NCBI RefSeq assembly: GCF_000092045.1
Contig: NC_007762.1
Location: forward strand, 1 to 64,000
Origin: Rhizobium etli CFN 42
GTDB taxonomy: Bacteria > Pseudomonadota > Alphaproteobacteria > Rhizobiales > Rhizobiaceae
Length of the DNA stretch: 64,000 nucleotides
Direction: 5' to 3'
Part shown: piece after piece, positions 25,123-35,099 of the stretch
How positions within the stretch are numbered: position 1 is the first letter of the stretch
Layout: every line of letters begins with the position of its first letter
Made by a program: the position numbers and the translations under genes
Notes under the pieces: generated by a model
Database searches by the model: none
What the model saw: only the letters and a program-made list of their open reading frames with translations
Told to the model about the DNA's origin: nothing

Positions 25123-26454
25123 ATGGCAGTCACAATGCCTTACGGCGGCTGGACGGCGTTGATTGATGACATCGTGGGCGGCAGGTGGAGCAACCCGGAA
25201 ACGGGCATGCTGGCATCCGTTCCCTACGAGAAGATCGTCATTGAAGAGAGCCTGGACGGTCGCGAGGCAGCGCTGGTTGCTGGCCTTGAGCTAGGCGATC
25301 GCTATACGGTTGTTGCAGATGCCGATACCTGGGATGCGATGGGCTCGCGCGTGGCGAAGGCACTGGGTTCGCTTGCTCCGGTGGATACCGTTATCCTCGA
25401 GCATCCCCATGCGGACATGGCCAATGTTGCAGATCTGAGCGAAAGGCTGGCCGGCGCCGAAGGCGTCGTGGCTGTTGGCTCCGGCACGATCAACGATCTC
25501 TGCAAGTTCGTTACCGGCCGCACCAATCGCCGCTATGCCGTGTTCGGTACGGCGGCCTCGATGAACGGATATACGTCTACGACGGCTTCGATCACGCTGA
25601 AAAGCGGTCTGAAAGTGTCTTTGCCGTCCCATGCACCGTCCGGCTTCTTTATCGATCTCAACGTCAATGCCGCAGCTCCGGCCTATCTCTCGGCCGCCGG
25701 CTTTGCCGATTGCCTCGTGCGTTCGGTGGCGCAGGTTGACTGGTGGATGTCTCACAGGCTGATCGGCAGCCTTTATTCCAAGGTACCCTACATCATTCAG
25801 GATGCAGATGAGCAGGAGCTCAATACACGCGCCAAGGGTATCGCCAACGGCGATATCGCCGCCAATGGTTACCTGCACCGGGTGCTGACAATGTGCGGTC
25901 TCGGCGTGTCCTTCACGGGCATGTCGAACCACGGTTCGATGGGTGAACACCAGGTGTCACACTATATAGACTGCTTTGCCGGAGAGAAGCATCCGGGGAC
26001 CTTGCATGGCCAGCAGGTCGGCGTTGCGACCCTCTCGATGGCAAGGTTGCAACGCCTATTCCTCGATAGCGAAAAGCCACCGGTGATCCGCCCCACCAAG
26101 ATCGACCGAGAGGGTATGAACGCCCGCATGGGCCACGAGATTGCTGCCCAATGCTGGCAAGAAATCCAGCCGAAGGCCTTCGATGCGCGGGCCGCCGCTG
26201 AAATCAACGAAAAGCTGGCCGATATCTGGCCGACGCTGCGCCAAGAGCTGAAAGCCTTTGCGCTTCCGGTTGAAGACATGGAGCAGCTTCTAAGAGATGC
26301 CGGAGGCCCGATGACATCAGCCGATCTCGGCTTACCAGTGGAAACATACAGAGAGGCGCTCGTGCATTGCCGCGAAATGCGCAATCGCTACGCCTTCCTC
26401 GATATAGCCGCCGATGCGGGGCTGCTCGAGGACTTCGCTGCCGGGGAGGTGTAG
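25123..26454 (+). CDS. sn-glycerol-1-phosphate dehydrogenase-like enzyme
   Basis: About 443 residues from the ATG at 25123, which has a good AAGGAGG site; the upstream open frame runs through the regulatory region. It belongs to the iron/zinc alcohol dehydrogenase-like G1P dehydrogenase (EgsA/AraM) family. Visible are the NAD-binding GSGTINDLCKF, the conserved TAASMNGYTSTTASI, and two metal-binding His motifs, NHGSMGEHQVSHYID and TLHGQQVGVATL. In bacteria such enzymes interconvert dihydroxyacetone phosphate and G1P. Beside an FGGY kinase and a HAD phosphatase it may serve polyol catabolism instead of lipid synthesis. It is followed by the HAD gene after three bases. Confidence 0.88.
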   Translation: MAVTMPYGGWTALIDDIVGGRWSNPETGMLASVPYEKIVIEESLDGREAALVAGLELGDRYTVVADADTWDAMGSRVAKALGSLAPVDTVILEHPHADMANVADLSERLAGAEGVVAVGSGTINDLCKFVTGRTNRRYAVFGTAASMNGYTSTTASITLKSGLKVSLPSHAPSGFFIDLNVNAAAPAYLSAAGFADCLVRSVAQVDWWMSHRLIGSLYSKVPYIIQDADEQELNTRAKGIANGDIAANGYLHRVLTMCGLGVSFTGMSNHGSMGEHQVSHYIDCFAGEKHPGTLHGQQVGVATLSMARLQRLFLDSEKPPVIRPTKIDREGMNARMGHEIAAQCWQEIQPKAFDARAAAEINEKLADIWPTLRQELKAFALPVEDMEQLLRDAGGPMTSADLGLPVETYREALVHCREMRNRYAFLDIAADAGLLEDFAAGEV

Positions 26455-26457
26455 GCC

Positions 26458-27263
26458 ATGCGCCCGGTTGCCGAGATGCCGAAAGATGTCGCTGGCGCGG
26501 TTCGCGTGCTTTTTGCTGACATCGACGACACGTTGACTAATGAGGGGCGGCTGCCTGCTGTCGCCTATGATGCGCTCGAGCGGCTGAGTGCGGCCGGCAT
26601 CGCCGTTGCCCCAATTACCGGCCGGCCGGCGGGTTGGTGTGACATGATCGCCCGCATGTGGCCTGTCGTCGGCGTGGTCGGCGAAAACGGCGCTTTCTAT
26701 TTCGCCTATGACGAGGAAGCACGTCGTATGCGCCGCAGTTTTGCGATCGGCGAAACACAACGCACCGCCGATCGCCAACGGCTGGCGCGGGTCGGTGACC
26801 GAATTCTGTCGGAAGTTCCCGGCGCTGCAATTTCTGCTGATCAACTTTACCGTGAGGCCGACCTCGCCATTGATGTCTGCGAGGATATCCAGCCGCTTGC
26901 CAACACCGATGTCGATCGTATCAAGCATATTTTCGAGAAAGAGGGAGCCGTCGCAAAAATCTCTTCGATCCATGTCAACGGCTGGTATGGCGCCTATAAC
27001 AAGCTGACCACGAGCCGCCGGTTTGCGGCCGATATTCTCGGCATGGATATCGATGCCGAGAAGGATCGTATCGTCTTTGTCGGGGACAGCCCCAACGACG
27101 CTCCCATGTTCGGTTTCTTTCCAAACGCCTGCGGCGTCGCCAATGTTCTGGATTTTCGAGGAACCTCGATAGCGAGCCGACCTATGTCGCGGCCAGGAAG
27201 GGAGGCTATGGATTCGTCGCGGTGGTGAACCGCATCCTAGAAGCACGGGGACAGGCGGCATGA
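26458..27263 (+). pseudogene. HAD-family phosphatase, frameshifted near its C-terminus
   Basis: The first 230 residues are a normal HAD-IIB hydrolase: FADIDDTLTNEG (nucleophile Asp), APITGRPAGW, and VFVGDSPNDAPMFGFF near the end. After LDFRG the frame goes wrong. A different frame continues LDSEPTYVAARKGGYGFVAV and ends exactly at the ATGA overlap with the next gene, so the original C-terminus is recoverable. The slip lies around 27150-27170. As read, the protein ends early with an unrelated tail. It may be a phosphatase for glycerol or another polyol phosphate. Sequencing error is an alternative, but many neighbours also show indels. Confidence 0.85.
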
Positions 27264-27316
27264 GCGGCTCGGTTTACGATATCGCGATCATCGGTGCCGG
27301 CATCATCGGCGCATCG
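27260..27316 (+). pseudogene. glpD-like glycerol-3-phosphate dehydrogenase, 5' stub
   Basis: The first 18 codons read MSGSVYDIAIIGAGIIGA, the FAD-binding start of a GlpD-type dehydrogenase, coupled by ATGA to the HAD gene. The sequence then switches abruptly to a permease. The rest of the gene is missing here; part of a similar gene lies near 33.4-34.0 kb on the other strand. Confidence 0.75.
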
Positions 27317-27573
27317 TTATGCGATGGCCAAGGGCGGCATCGCCGCCAGCGCGGTTCTCTGCTTCATCTTTTCGTGGACGGAATTCCTGTTCGTGCTGAC
27401 GCTGACGCAGACGGGCCTCAAAACGGTTCCGGTCGTGTCTTCGACCTTCGTGACCTCCATCGGTACCGCATGGCAGCGCTTGGCGCAGCCGCTATCGTTC
27501 CGCCTTTATCGTCATTCTGCTGGTGCAGCGCCACCTGGTTCGCGGCCTCGCCATGGGGTCGCTCAAACAATAG
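27317..27573 (+). pseudogene. MalG-type ABC permease, C-terminal fragment
   Basis: Reads AASAVLCFIFSWTEFLFVLT, then PVVSSTFVTSIGTAWQRLA, typical of the last membrane segments of carbohydrate ABC permeases. A frameshift follows, and the end FIVILLVQRHLVRGLAMGSL is in a different frame. The front two thirds of the gene are deleted, joined to the glpD stub. Confidence 0.75.
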
Positions 27574-27665
27574 AAAAAGAAGGGAATGGGCCTGGAGGAG
27601 GCCTGCTCCCGGCAAACGAGAAATTCGGCCCAAGCCCGGTCCCGGATATGGAGAAGGAAGAAAGC

Positions 27666-28223
27666 ATGAATGAACATGACAGAAAATCCTATCTCGCCCT
27701 GGTGACGGATCGTTTCGTCCACGGTCGCTCCCAGACCACGGTTTCCGGGCTTTGCGAAGCCGTCATTCCGCCGCAACCGATCGCGCTGCACAAGCCGGAA
27801 GAGTGCGGTTATGGTGAAATCCCGGGTGCTGGCCACCAGGGCGGCTCTTTGCTCGCAGTCTCCAAATATTCGAAGAGTCCGGACGCCGCATGGCTGTTCA
27901 TGCAATGGGCGACCTGCGCCGATAGACAGGCTCTCATCACTACGCTTGGCGGTGGAACAGGCCCCACACGCGCATCCGTCTATGACGACCCGCGCGTCAA
28001 GGGCAACGCCCGCGTCGGCGCCGGCACGACGCGGCATCTGCCGGTCGTGCGGGAAACGATCGCCAAATATATGGGATCGGAACCGGGTCTCCCGGAATGG
28101 GCGCAGATTTCGTCCGACACCATCCCTGTGAGCCTCGGCAAGTATTTCGCCGGCAGCTATGGCTCGCAGAAGGAAGCGATGGATGACATCGCCACGCAGA
28201 TAGAGACCGTTATGAAGGGCTGA
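27666..28223 (+). pseudogene. Sugar-binding protein of an ABC transporter, internally deleted
   Basis: A 185-codon open frame. The C-terminal part is a type-1 extracellular solute-binding protein: GAGHQGGSLLAVSKYSKSP, WLFMQWATCADRQALI and a closing IATQIETVMKG. The N-terminal 40 residues look like the start of the same kind of gene, but the middle (roughly 250 residues) is missing, so the product cannot form a binding cleft. The frame also runs in phase through the permease fragment upstream. Together with the permease, ATPase and glpD pieces it shows that a glycerol- or polyol-type transporter locus has collapsed. Confidence 0.75.
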
Positions 28224-28291
28224 TGACAGAAGTGGGAAGCGGCGGCGCAACCGCGATGCCCCTTCCTCAGACACTTCGCTGGAGAAAGAGG

Positions 28292-29026
28292 ATGGAGAAT
28301 GTGGTGGACAAACCTTTGATCGCAATTACCGGTGCGAGTTCCGGCATTGGCGAGGCCGTGGCCCGGGCGTTTTCCGCGGCCGGCCACCCGTTGCTGCTGA
28401 TTGCCCGCAGGCTGGACCGGCTGCAGAAGCTCTCCCTGCCCAACGCGGTGCTGAAGCAGGCCGATGTGCGCGACCGCGAAGCGCTGGTTGAAGCTGTCAA
28501 AGCCGCCGAGACCCAGCATGGACCGGTGGACATGATGTTTGCCAACGCCGGCATCGCCCGGCTCGGAGATATCGCCCGTCAGCCGCCTGAAGAATGGGAC
28601 GAAATGATCGACATAAACACCAAGGGCGTGATGAACAGCGTCCATGCGGTTATGAACGGCATGATCGAGCGCAAGCACGGGACGCTGATGATGATGAGCT
28701 CGATCGCCGGGCGGAAGGTTTATCCCGATCATACCGTCTATTGTGGCACCAAGTTCTTTGTCCATGCCGTCTCGGAAAGCCTGCGCGAATATCTGTCGCC
28801 GCATAATGTCCGCGTCATCGTCATCTCACCGGGCATTATCGATACGGAGGTGCTGGACAGCGTGCGCGACGAGACGACGCTTGCCAACTACAAGGCGAAC
28901 AAGGCCGAGATCGGCGGCGGTATTTCGGCGGATATCGTGGCGGAACTGATCCTCGACGCCTACCAGAAGCCGCAGCGCGCCATCGTCCAGGAAATCGTCA
29001 TCACGCCAACCCGGCAGAAGTATTGA
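28292..29026 (+). CDS. Short-chain dehydrogenase/reductase
   Basis: About 244 residues from the ATG at 28292 (GGAG about 7 bases upstream). A classical SDR: the NAD(P)-binding TGASSGIGEAVARAF, the NAG motif in MFANAGIARLG, catalytic Ser in MMMSSIAGRK and the Tyr-x-x-x-Lys in VYCGTKFFVH. It appears intact, unlike its neighbours on both sides. It would oxidise or reduce a polyol or sugar in the same pathway; the substrate is unknown. Confidence 0.9.
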   Translation: MENVVDKPLIAITGASSGIGEAVARAFSAAGHPLLLIARRLDRLQKLSLPNAVLKQADVRDREALVEAVKAAETQHGPVDMMFANAGIARLGDIARQPPEEWDEMIDINTKGVMNSVHAVMNGMIERKHGTLMMMSSIAGRKVYPDHTVYCGTKFFVHAVSESLREYLSPHNVRVIVISPGIIDTEVLDSVRDETTLANYKANKAEIGGGISADIVAELILDAYQKPQRAIVQEIVITPTRQKY

Positions 29027-29085
29027 AACGTGGCGGCCACCCTCCTCCATCAGGGGCAGGCTGCGCAAACGGAGTTAACACCCCC

Positions 29086-30145
29086 ATGGCGACCGTGGTA
29101 TATCAGCGCATCGGAAAGTACTTCGGCGCCTTTACGATCATGCGAGACATCTCGTTCAAGATTGAAGGCCATGAGTTCGTTGTTCTGCTCGGGCCGTCGG
29201 GCTGTGGCAAGACGACTTTGCTGCGCATGACGGCGGGCCTCGAGACCGTCACGGAAGGCGACTTGCTGATTGATGGCAAGCGCGTGAATGACGTGCACCC
29301 GCGCGACCGCTCGATCGCGATGGTGTTCCAGAACGCTTTACCCGACGATGAAGGTCTACGACAATATCGCCTTCTCTCTCGAAGTCGCCAAAGTGCCCGC
29401 CGCGGACATCAAGAGGCGTGTCGAGTGGGCCGCGGCGACGTTGAAGCTGACGGATTATCTCGGCCGCTACCCGAAGGAGCTTTCCGGTGGTCAGCGCCAG
29501 CGTGTCGCCATGGGCCGCGCCATGGTGCGTGAGGCAGCGGTGTTTCTCTTCGACGAACCTCTTTCGAACCTCGATGCGAAGCTGCGCGCGCATATCCGTA
29601 CCGAAATCCGTCAGCTGCACAACCGGTTGAAAACCACCACCATCTACGTGACCCACGAGCAGGTCGAGGCCATGACAATGGCGGGCAAGATCGTCGTTAT
29701 GCGTGCCGGCAAGATCAAGCAGATAGGTTCTAACGACGACGTCTATGACAGGCCGGAAAGCAAATATGTCGCGGATTTCATCGGCTCCTCGGCCATCAAC
29801 TTCCTCCCCGGAACGGTCGTCGTGGCCGATGGCGTTCCCGCCGTCGACACGGCGACCGGACGGGTGCCGCTGGATGCGTCCACGCGGGAAAAGCCGGGGC
29901 AGTCGGTCGTGATCGGATTGCGCCCGACCGATCTCCAGGTCGATCCCGCCGGACCGCTTGCGGCTAAATCGATCCTGCTGGAGCGTCTGGGGCATGACGC
30001 GCAGTTGTTCTGCGAAGGGCCGGATGGCCGGTTCGTCGCGGTGGTTGACAAGGCCGCGCGGCTCGCGCCCGGAAGCGACGTCCGCTTCACCGTGCCCACG
30101 TCCAAAGTTCACGTTTTCGATACTGCTACCGAGGCGCGCATCTAG
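29086..30145 (+). pseudogene. UgpC/MalK-type ABC transporter ATPase, frameshifted
   Basis: The first frame holds FVVLLGPSGCGKTTLLRMT (Walker A) and runs to MVFQN; a second frame continues YPTMKVYDNIAFSL, then LSGGQRQRVAMGRAMVREAA (signature), FLFDEPLSNLD (Walker B), VTHEQVEAMT and a C-terminal TOBE region. Comparison with the family pattern N-Y-A-L-Y-P suggests about five bases were lost near 29334-29341. The full ATPase would have been about 350 residues. It would have energised the permease and binding protein whose remains lie upstream. Confidence 0.85.
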
Positions 30146-30218
30146 GTTCGCGGGCTCTTCCAATCACAGGTTTATCGCGCCGTGCCGGACCCGCCGGGCG
30201 GTCAGGAAAGGAACTTTT

Positions 30219-32267
30219 ATGAAATCGCGCTGGTCGGTATCCGAATTTGCCTCGGTGGTCGATGGATACGTCGCCAAAGGTATCAACCGTGACCTCGCCA
30301 TCCGCACCTACACGACCCGGTTGCTCGGCTGCGACCCGGAACTGGTTCTGCATGGCGGCGGCAACACCTCCGTCAAAACCGTTCTGACCGAAATGGATGG
30401 ATCCGAGGTCGAGGTGCTCGGCGTCAAGGGCAGCGGCTGGGACATGGGCACGATCGAACCCCAGGGGTTGCCGGCAGTGCGTCTTGAGCCGTTGCGCGCC
30501 ATGGTCGGCTTCGAAACGCTCTCCGATGACGACATGGTGATGCTACAAAGACGATTGCTGATCGATCCCTCTGCCCCCAATCCCTCCGTCGAGGCGATCC
30601 TGCATGCCCTGCTCCCGTTCAAGCACATAGACCACACCCATGCGAACGCCATCGTATCCCTGACCAACCAGCCCCATGGCGAAGACATCATCCGCGAGCT
30701 CTTCCCGGACTCGATTATCGTTCCCTATGTCATGCCAGGCTTCGATCTCGCCAAGGTCTGCGATGCTGCCTACCGCGCCAATCCCAAGGGCGATGGCATG
30801 ATCCTCTTAAAACATGGCATCTTCACATGGTCGGAAGATCCGCGCACTTCCTATGAGGATATGATCGCGAAGATAGATCAGGCAAAAAAACGTATCGCCA
30901 AGGGGAGGGCGAAGCCGTTCCAGAGCGTCAGCGTACCGGGAGGACTGGCCGATACTGCCGATATTGCCCCGATCCTGCGTGGTGCGCTGGCGGTCGACAC
31001 GGGCCAGGACGGCGAACCCAGACGCTTCGTGTTGGAACACCGCTCAAGCGAACGAATCCTCGATTTCTGCAATTCGGACAAGGTGGAAAGCCTCGTGCGC
31101 CGTGGCAATGCGACCCCGGAACACGTCATTCACATCAAGCGCTTTGGCGTGGCGCTCCCGGCGCCCCGGAAAGACAAGCTTGAGGAGTGGGCTGCCACGG
31201 TGCAGGAAGCGGTTTCCAGCTATGAGGCCGACTACAAGGATTACTTCGCCCGCAACAATCTTCGCGCGGGCGGGATCAAGCGAATGCTCGATCCGAAGCC
31301 GCGTGTCTTCTATGTTGCTGGACTGGGCCTCTTTGCCGCCGGCGCGGCGCACAAGAATGCGATAGTGGCTGCCGATGTCGCGGAGGCAACAATCGAGGTC
31401 ATCAGCAATGCCGAGGGGATCGATGCCTTCGAGGCCCTTTCGGAAGCCGATCTCTTCGATATCGAGTATTGGTCGCTTGAACAGGTCAAGCTTATCAAGG
31501 TCCAGGAAAAGCCCTTGACACGGCAGGTAGCGATCGTAACGGGTGCGGCAAGCGGCCTCGGTCTGTCGGTCGCCGAAGCGTTAAAGGCGGAGGGCGCCGA
31601 TGTCGCGCTGTTCGACATCTCGGAAGAGCCGCTGAAGGTCGCCGCGAAACGTCTAGGTGCGCTGCCCGTCGTCTGCGATGTGACCAACCCCGATGCAGTA
31701 GATCGCGCCGTGGCGGAGGTTGCCCGTCATTACGGCGGCGTCGACATCCTGATTTCCAATGCCGGAGCGGCTTTTCAGGGCAAGCTTCTCTCCGTCGACG
31801 AGGCCACGTTCCGCATGGCGTTTGAGCTGAATTTCTGGGGCCATCACTATGTCGCCCGGGCTGCCGTTCGCATCATGGAAAAGCAGGGAACCGGCGGTGC
31901 CTTGGTCTTCAATGTCTCGAAACAGGCGGTCAATCCGGGTGCTGATTTCGGTCCCTATGGCACGTCCAAAGCAGCGCTGATGGCGCTAATGCGGCAATAT
32001 GCGGTTGAACACGGTGCATCCGGCATCACGTCGAATGCGGTCAATGCCGACCGCATTCGTACCGGCCTGATGACCGACCAGATGGTGGAGGATCGCTCCA
32101 AGGCGCGCGGCCTGCCCCCGGAGGAATACATGCGCGGCAACATGCTGAAGCGGGAGGTGACCGCCGCAGACGTGGCCGCCGCCTTCCTGCATCTCGCCAA
32201 GGCGCGCGCCTCGACAGGGGCAGTTATCACCGTGGACGGCGGAAACGTCGCCGCGATGATGCGATAA
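30219..32267 (+). CDS. Bifunctional class II aldolase/short-chain dehydrogenase
   Basis: A 682-residue fusion from the ATG at 30219 (AGGAAAGGAA upstream). The N-terminal 400 residues are a RhaD-type class II aldolase: VLHGGGNTSVK, VKGSGWDMGTIEPQ, and metal-binding HIDHTHANAIV. The C-terminal 250 residues are an SDR: VTGAASGLGLSVAEAL, NAGAAFQGK and the YGTSK active-site motif. Such fusions cleave ketose phosphates and oxidise the aldehyde product in rhamnose-type pathways. It reads through without damage, although its surroundings are decayed. Confidence 0.9.
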   Translation: MKSRWSVSEFASVVDGYVAKGINRDLAIRTYTTRLLGCDPELVLHGGGNTSVKTVLTEMDGSEVEVLGVKGSGWDMGTIEPQGLPAVRLEPLRAMVGFETLSDDDMVMLQRRLLIDPSAPNPSVEAILHALLPFKHIDHTHANAIVSLTNQPHGEDIIRELFPDSIIVPYVMPGFDLAKVCDAAYRANPKGDGMILLKHGIFTWSEDPRTSYEDMIAKIDQAKKRIAKGRAKPFQSVSVPGGLADTADIAPILRGALAVDTGQDGEPRRFVLEHRSSERILDFCNSDKVESLVRRGNATPEHVIHIKRFGVALPAPRKDKLEEWAATVQEAVSSYEADYKDYFARNNLRAGGIKRMLDPKPRVFYVAGLGLFAAGAAHKNAIVAADVAEATIEVISNAEGIDAFEALSEADLFDIEYWSLEQVKLIKVQEKPLTRQVAIVTGAASGLGLSVAEALKAEGADVALFDISEEPLKVAAKRLGALPVVCDVTNPDAVDRAVAEVARHYGGVDILISNAGAAFQGKLLSVDEATFRMAFELNFWGHHYVARAAVRIMEKQGTGGALVFNVSKQAVNPGADFGPYGTSKAALMALMRQYAVEHGASGITSNAVNADRIRTGLMTDQMVEDRSKARGLPPEEYMRGNMLKREVTAADVAAAFLHLAKARASTGAVITVDGGNVAAMMR

Positions 32268-32344
32268 CGCGCAAACGGCTTTTTCGTAGGCGGCGTGCCG
32301 GTCATCGCCGCCATCATCATATGGCATTGGAAGGACATCGGGCA

Positions 32345-33367
32345 TAGCAACCATCCTCATCCTGGGCGCAGGCGTCATGGGTTCGGCCCTCGCCGTTCCC
32401 GCGACCGATAACGGGCACACCGTCCTGCTTGCGGGAACACCGCTCGATGCTGCCATCATCGACCGGCTCAAACAGTGGGGTGGCATCCATCCCGAGCTGG
32501 ACGCACCCCTTTTCGATGCCGTGCAAGTCATTGCCGGTGGGGAACTGACGCCAGCGCATGTGGAGGCTGCCGATCTCGTTGTCGTCGGCGTGTCCAACCC
32601 CGGTATCGAGTGGGTCGCGGATCGGCTGAACGGGCTGCTCGTATCGGAAATACCCATCGCCTTCGTGACCAAGGGCTGGACCGAGATGGCGGCCGCGTGG
32701 TCACCTATGCCGAGACCCTGCCGCGCCGCATCGAGAGGATGTCGGCTTTCATTGGCATCGGCGGTCCCTGTATCGCGAAAGAGCTGTCCAACCGCTTTCC
32801 GACCCTCAGCGTTTATTCTGGCCGTGACCGCGAGGCGACGGAGCGAGCGGTGGAACTGATGCGCACGCCTTATTATCGTCTTGCGATCACCGACGACGTG
32901 ACAGGCGTGGAGGCCTGCGCGGCCTTGAAAAACTTCTTTGCCATCGGTGTAAGCGCCATGCAGACACGCTATCCGGACCCGACGCGACCGGACGGGCAAT
33001 CCAAAAACCCCACCGCTGGTGTGTTCAATCAGGCAATGCTGGAAATGGCCTCGCTTTGCGAGCGTATCGGCGGGCACCGCGCCACAGCCTTTGATCTTGC
33101 CGGTCTCGGCGACTTGCATGTCACGGTCGGCGGCGGACGCAACAGTAGGCTCGGTCACGGGGGCTGGGGCACTCGGTTTCCGAAATAAAATCCGGTGAGC
33201 TTGCGGGTGAAACGGTGGAAGGCATCGACACGGCTGGCGTTGTTCTCTCCCTGCTGCATCAAATCGACAATGCGGAAAACGAATTTCCATTGGCGACCGC
33301 CATCACCAATGCCGTGCAGGGAGACGCGAGAATGGTCTTTGATTTTAGCAAGCTCTGCACGCAGTAG
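32345..33367 (+). pseudogene. GpsA-type glycerol-3-phosphate dehydrogenase, two frameshifts
   Basis: Three consecutive frames carry one family: ILILGAGVMGSALAVP and VGVSNPGIEWVADRL first; then VTYAETLPRRIERMS, CAALKNFFAIGVSAMQTRYP and FDLAGLGDLHVTVGGGRNS; last GELAGETVEGIDTAGVVLSL to FDFSKLCTQ and a stop. Breaks lie near 32700 and 33180. No usable start codon precedes the first part. It would have handled NAD(P)-dependent oxidation of a glycerol phosphate in this locus. Confidence 0.85.
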
Positions 33368-33404
33368 CTCGGTCGCCTTGAACTGAGTGCTGCGGTGACG
33401 ATCG

Positions 33405-33985
33405 TCAGGGTGCGGCGCCCTTCGCCCAACCGGGAAAGAGCGATGCAAGCTTTCCCAGTGCATCTTCAGCAAGCACCCGATAGGTCGTTATCTTGCCGCC
33501 AAGGACCGAGAGAAGCGGGGCCTTCCCCGGACCGCCATCAAGCTGCGGCAAATTGTCGCGCGTGGTCTCCTGGGCGTTGGCCGCGCCGTTGTTTAAGCGC
33601 CTGTACGACCGAATAGCTCCAGACCACATTCGGCGCGTTTCACATCCTTGCCAAATAGGAAGAAACTGCCTGCACGAGATAATCGATTTCTTCCGACGAA
33701 GCCGCGACGTTCTCGGGAGCAGCATCGTAATCACGATCGGTCGTGCCCACGAGCGTAAAGTCGTCTTCATAAGGAATGGCGAAGAAGATGCGACCGTCCG
33801 GATTCTGGAAAATGTAGCAGCGGTCGTGATCATAAAGCCTGTTGACGACGATATGGCTGCCCTGAACCAGCCGGATACGATCATTCGTCTTCAGACCAAC
33901 GACATCGGAGATGACATTGGCAACCCAGGGACCGGCAGCATTCACGAGGGCTTTCGCGCGCGCCTCCGATTTTTCGCCGGGCTAG
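33405..33985 (-). pseudogene. glpD-like dehydrogenase, middle fragment
   Basis: The frame reads VNAAGPWVANVISDVVGL, DRIRLVQGSHIVVNRLYD and FAIPYEDDFTLVGTTDRDYD; after a frameshift near 33650 it continues SVLGGKITTYRVLAEDAL and FPGWAKGAAP. It lacks the FAD-binding N-terminus and the far C-terminus. It lies on the opposite strand to the glpD stub at 27260, so the locus has been inverted or holds two copies. Confidence 0.85.
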
Positions 33986-34022
33986 CCGTTCGGTGGGCCT
34001 ATTAATGCGGGCGCCCTGAAGC

Positions 34023-35099
34023 TTATCGCTCCCTAAAGCGTTCTCTGCTTCTCGAGGAAGACGCCACTTCCACTCGTGCGTTACTTGGGGCCGTGAGGCG
34101 GTCCAGTAAAGCCTGCCGGTCGGCGACGAGGGTGTCGAGGTGCAGCGGCTGGCTCCCGGGCCGTTCTCCATCAGCCAATCGCGCGGCCAGCGCCCTGGTG
34201 GCGTCCACGACAAATACCCCGCAATCGTAGCTGTTGTCCTGCTGGGCCATCCGCACTCCATCCAAGCGGGCCCCCAGACGTGCTGCCAGCCCCTTTGCAA
34301 TGGCGCTGTTCAGGGTGCCCAAGGAGTCGTAATGATAGGCGACCGGCTGGCGCCCGCGCAGATCGACAAACAAAAGCGACCAGTGGGTGCCCCCCGCGCC
34401 AGTCCCAGCATTGTTGACCGGAAGGAACACGAAGCTGGCCGTGCCGCTCCCGAAGTTGGCTCTGCCGCCATCGATGATGTCGTGGAAAGCGGCGGCCGCG
34501 TCGGCCGGGTTCCGAGCCATGCGCAAGAAATGGGCCACCGCAGGCGCCACCAACCGTGTCCGGGCGGCGATGTCGGGACTGGCCCTGCGCAGCGCCTCGC
34601 CAAGCAGTGCAAAATCGGCCGCGATATGCTCGTCTTCGAGCAAAGGAGGGATTGGCGCGCTCCCGACTAGCCGGTTGTCACCAATATGTTCGGCATCAAA
34701 AACCGTGTGGGTGACTGATTGGTACCCCGCCTGTTGCGCGTAGGAAGTGACAGGACCTGCCCTGACTTGATCTTCAAGCCTGATCTGCCGGTTCCCCGTT
34801 CCAAAAGCAGCCCTCCTGGTGTCGATGGGCGACAACTCACTGACATCCGCCAAATCGGATTCGGCTAAATCGGGAACGTCCTTGGGGCTTGCTTGCGATG
34901 ACCTCTGCGCCTCCGCTGAGGTACTGTATTCAAGGCCGCCAAGCGCCGCATCGGCTGGACGGCGTTTGCTTGCGGATCGAGATGGCGCCACCGTCGGCCG
35001 CTGCCGGCGGTAGGACGATTTGGCTTCGCTCCCCTGTTGGCAAGGCTGCGGAGAGCATCGGGTTTGCTCGGCTGATGAACTGGTTCGTCGCGCCAGCAA
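34023..35099 (-). CDS. Ulp1/C48 SUMO-protease-like protein, probable 5'-truncated effector
   Basis: The frame encodes 358 residues; only about 50 onwards looks original, since the start overlaps a virB11-like fragment. The peptidase domain holds His239 in THWSLLFVDLRG, Asp258 in YHYDSLG, Gln in MAQQDNSYDC and Cys293 in DCGVFVVD. The best-known bacterial relatives are type III effectors of plant-associated bacteria (NopD, XopD) that cleave SUMO in plant nuclei. Those are usually far longer, so this looks like the C-terminal end of such a gene. No secretion signal or tts box is seen. Activity of the isolated domain is possible. Confidence 0.75.
   Translation of the reverse strand: MLARRTSSSAEQTRCSPQPCQQGSEAKSSYRRQRPTVAPSRSASKRRPADAALGGLEYSTSAEAQRSSQASPKDVPDLAESDLADVSELSPIDTRRAAFGTGNRQIRLEDQVRAGPVTSYAQQAGYQSVTHTVFDAEHIGDNRLVGSAPIPPLLEDEHIAADFALLGEALRRASPDIAARTRLVAPAVAHFLRMARNPADAAAAFHDIIDGGRANFGSGTASFVFLPVNNAGTGAGGTHWSLLFVDLRGRQPVAYHYDSLGTLNSAIAKGLAARLGARLDGVRMAQQDNSYDCGVFVVDATRALAARLADGERPGSQPLHLDTLVADRQALLDRLTAPSNARVEVASSSRSRERFRER

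Noticed and set aside
27294..28223. A single 309-residue protein across permease and binding-protein pieces
   Set aside because: The open frame is an accident: the two ends belong to different families and the middle is frameshifted permease plus leader DNA.
29288..29345. Programmed frameshift in the ABC ATPase
   Set aside because: No slippery heptamer is evident and about five bases are missing relative to the conserved N-Y-A-L-Y-P segment, so a deletion is simpler.
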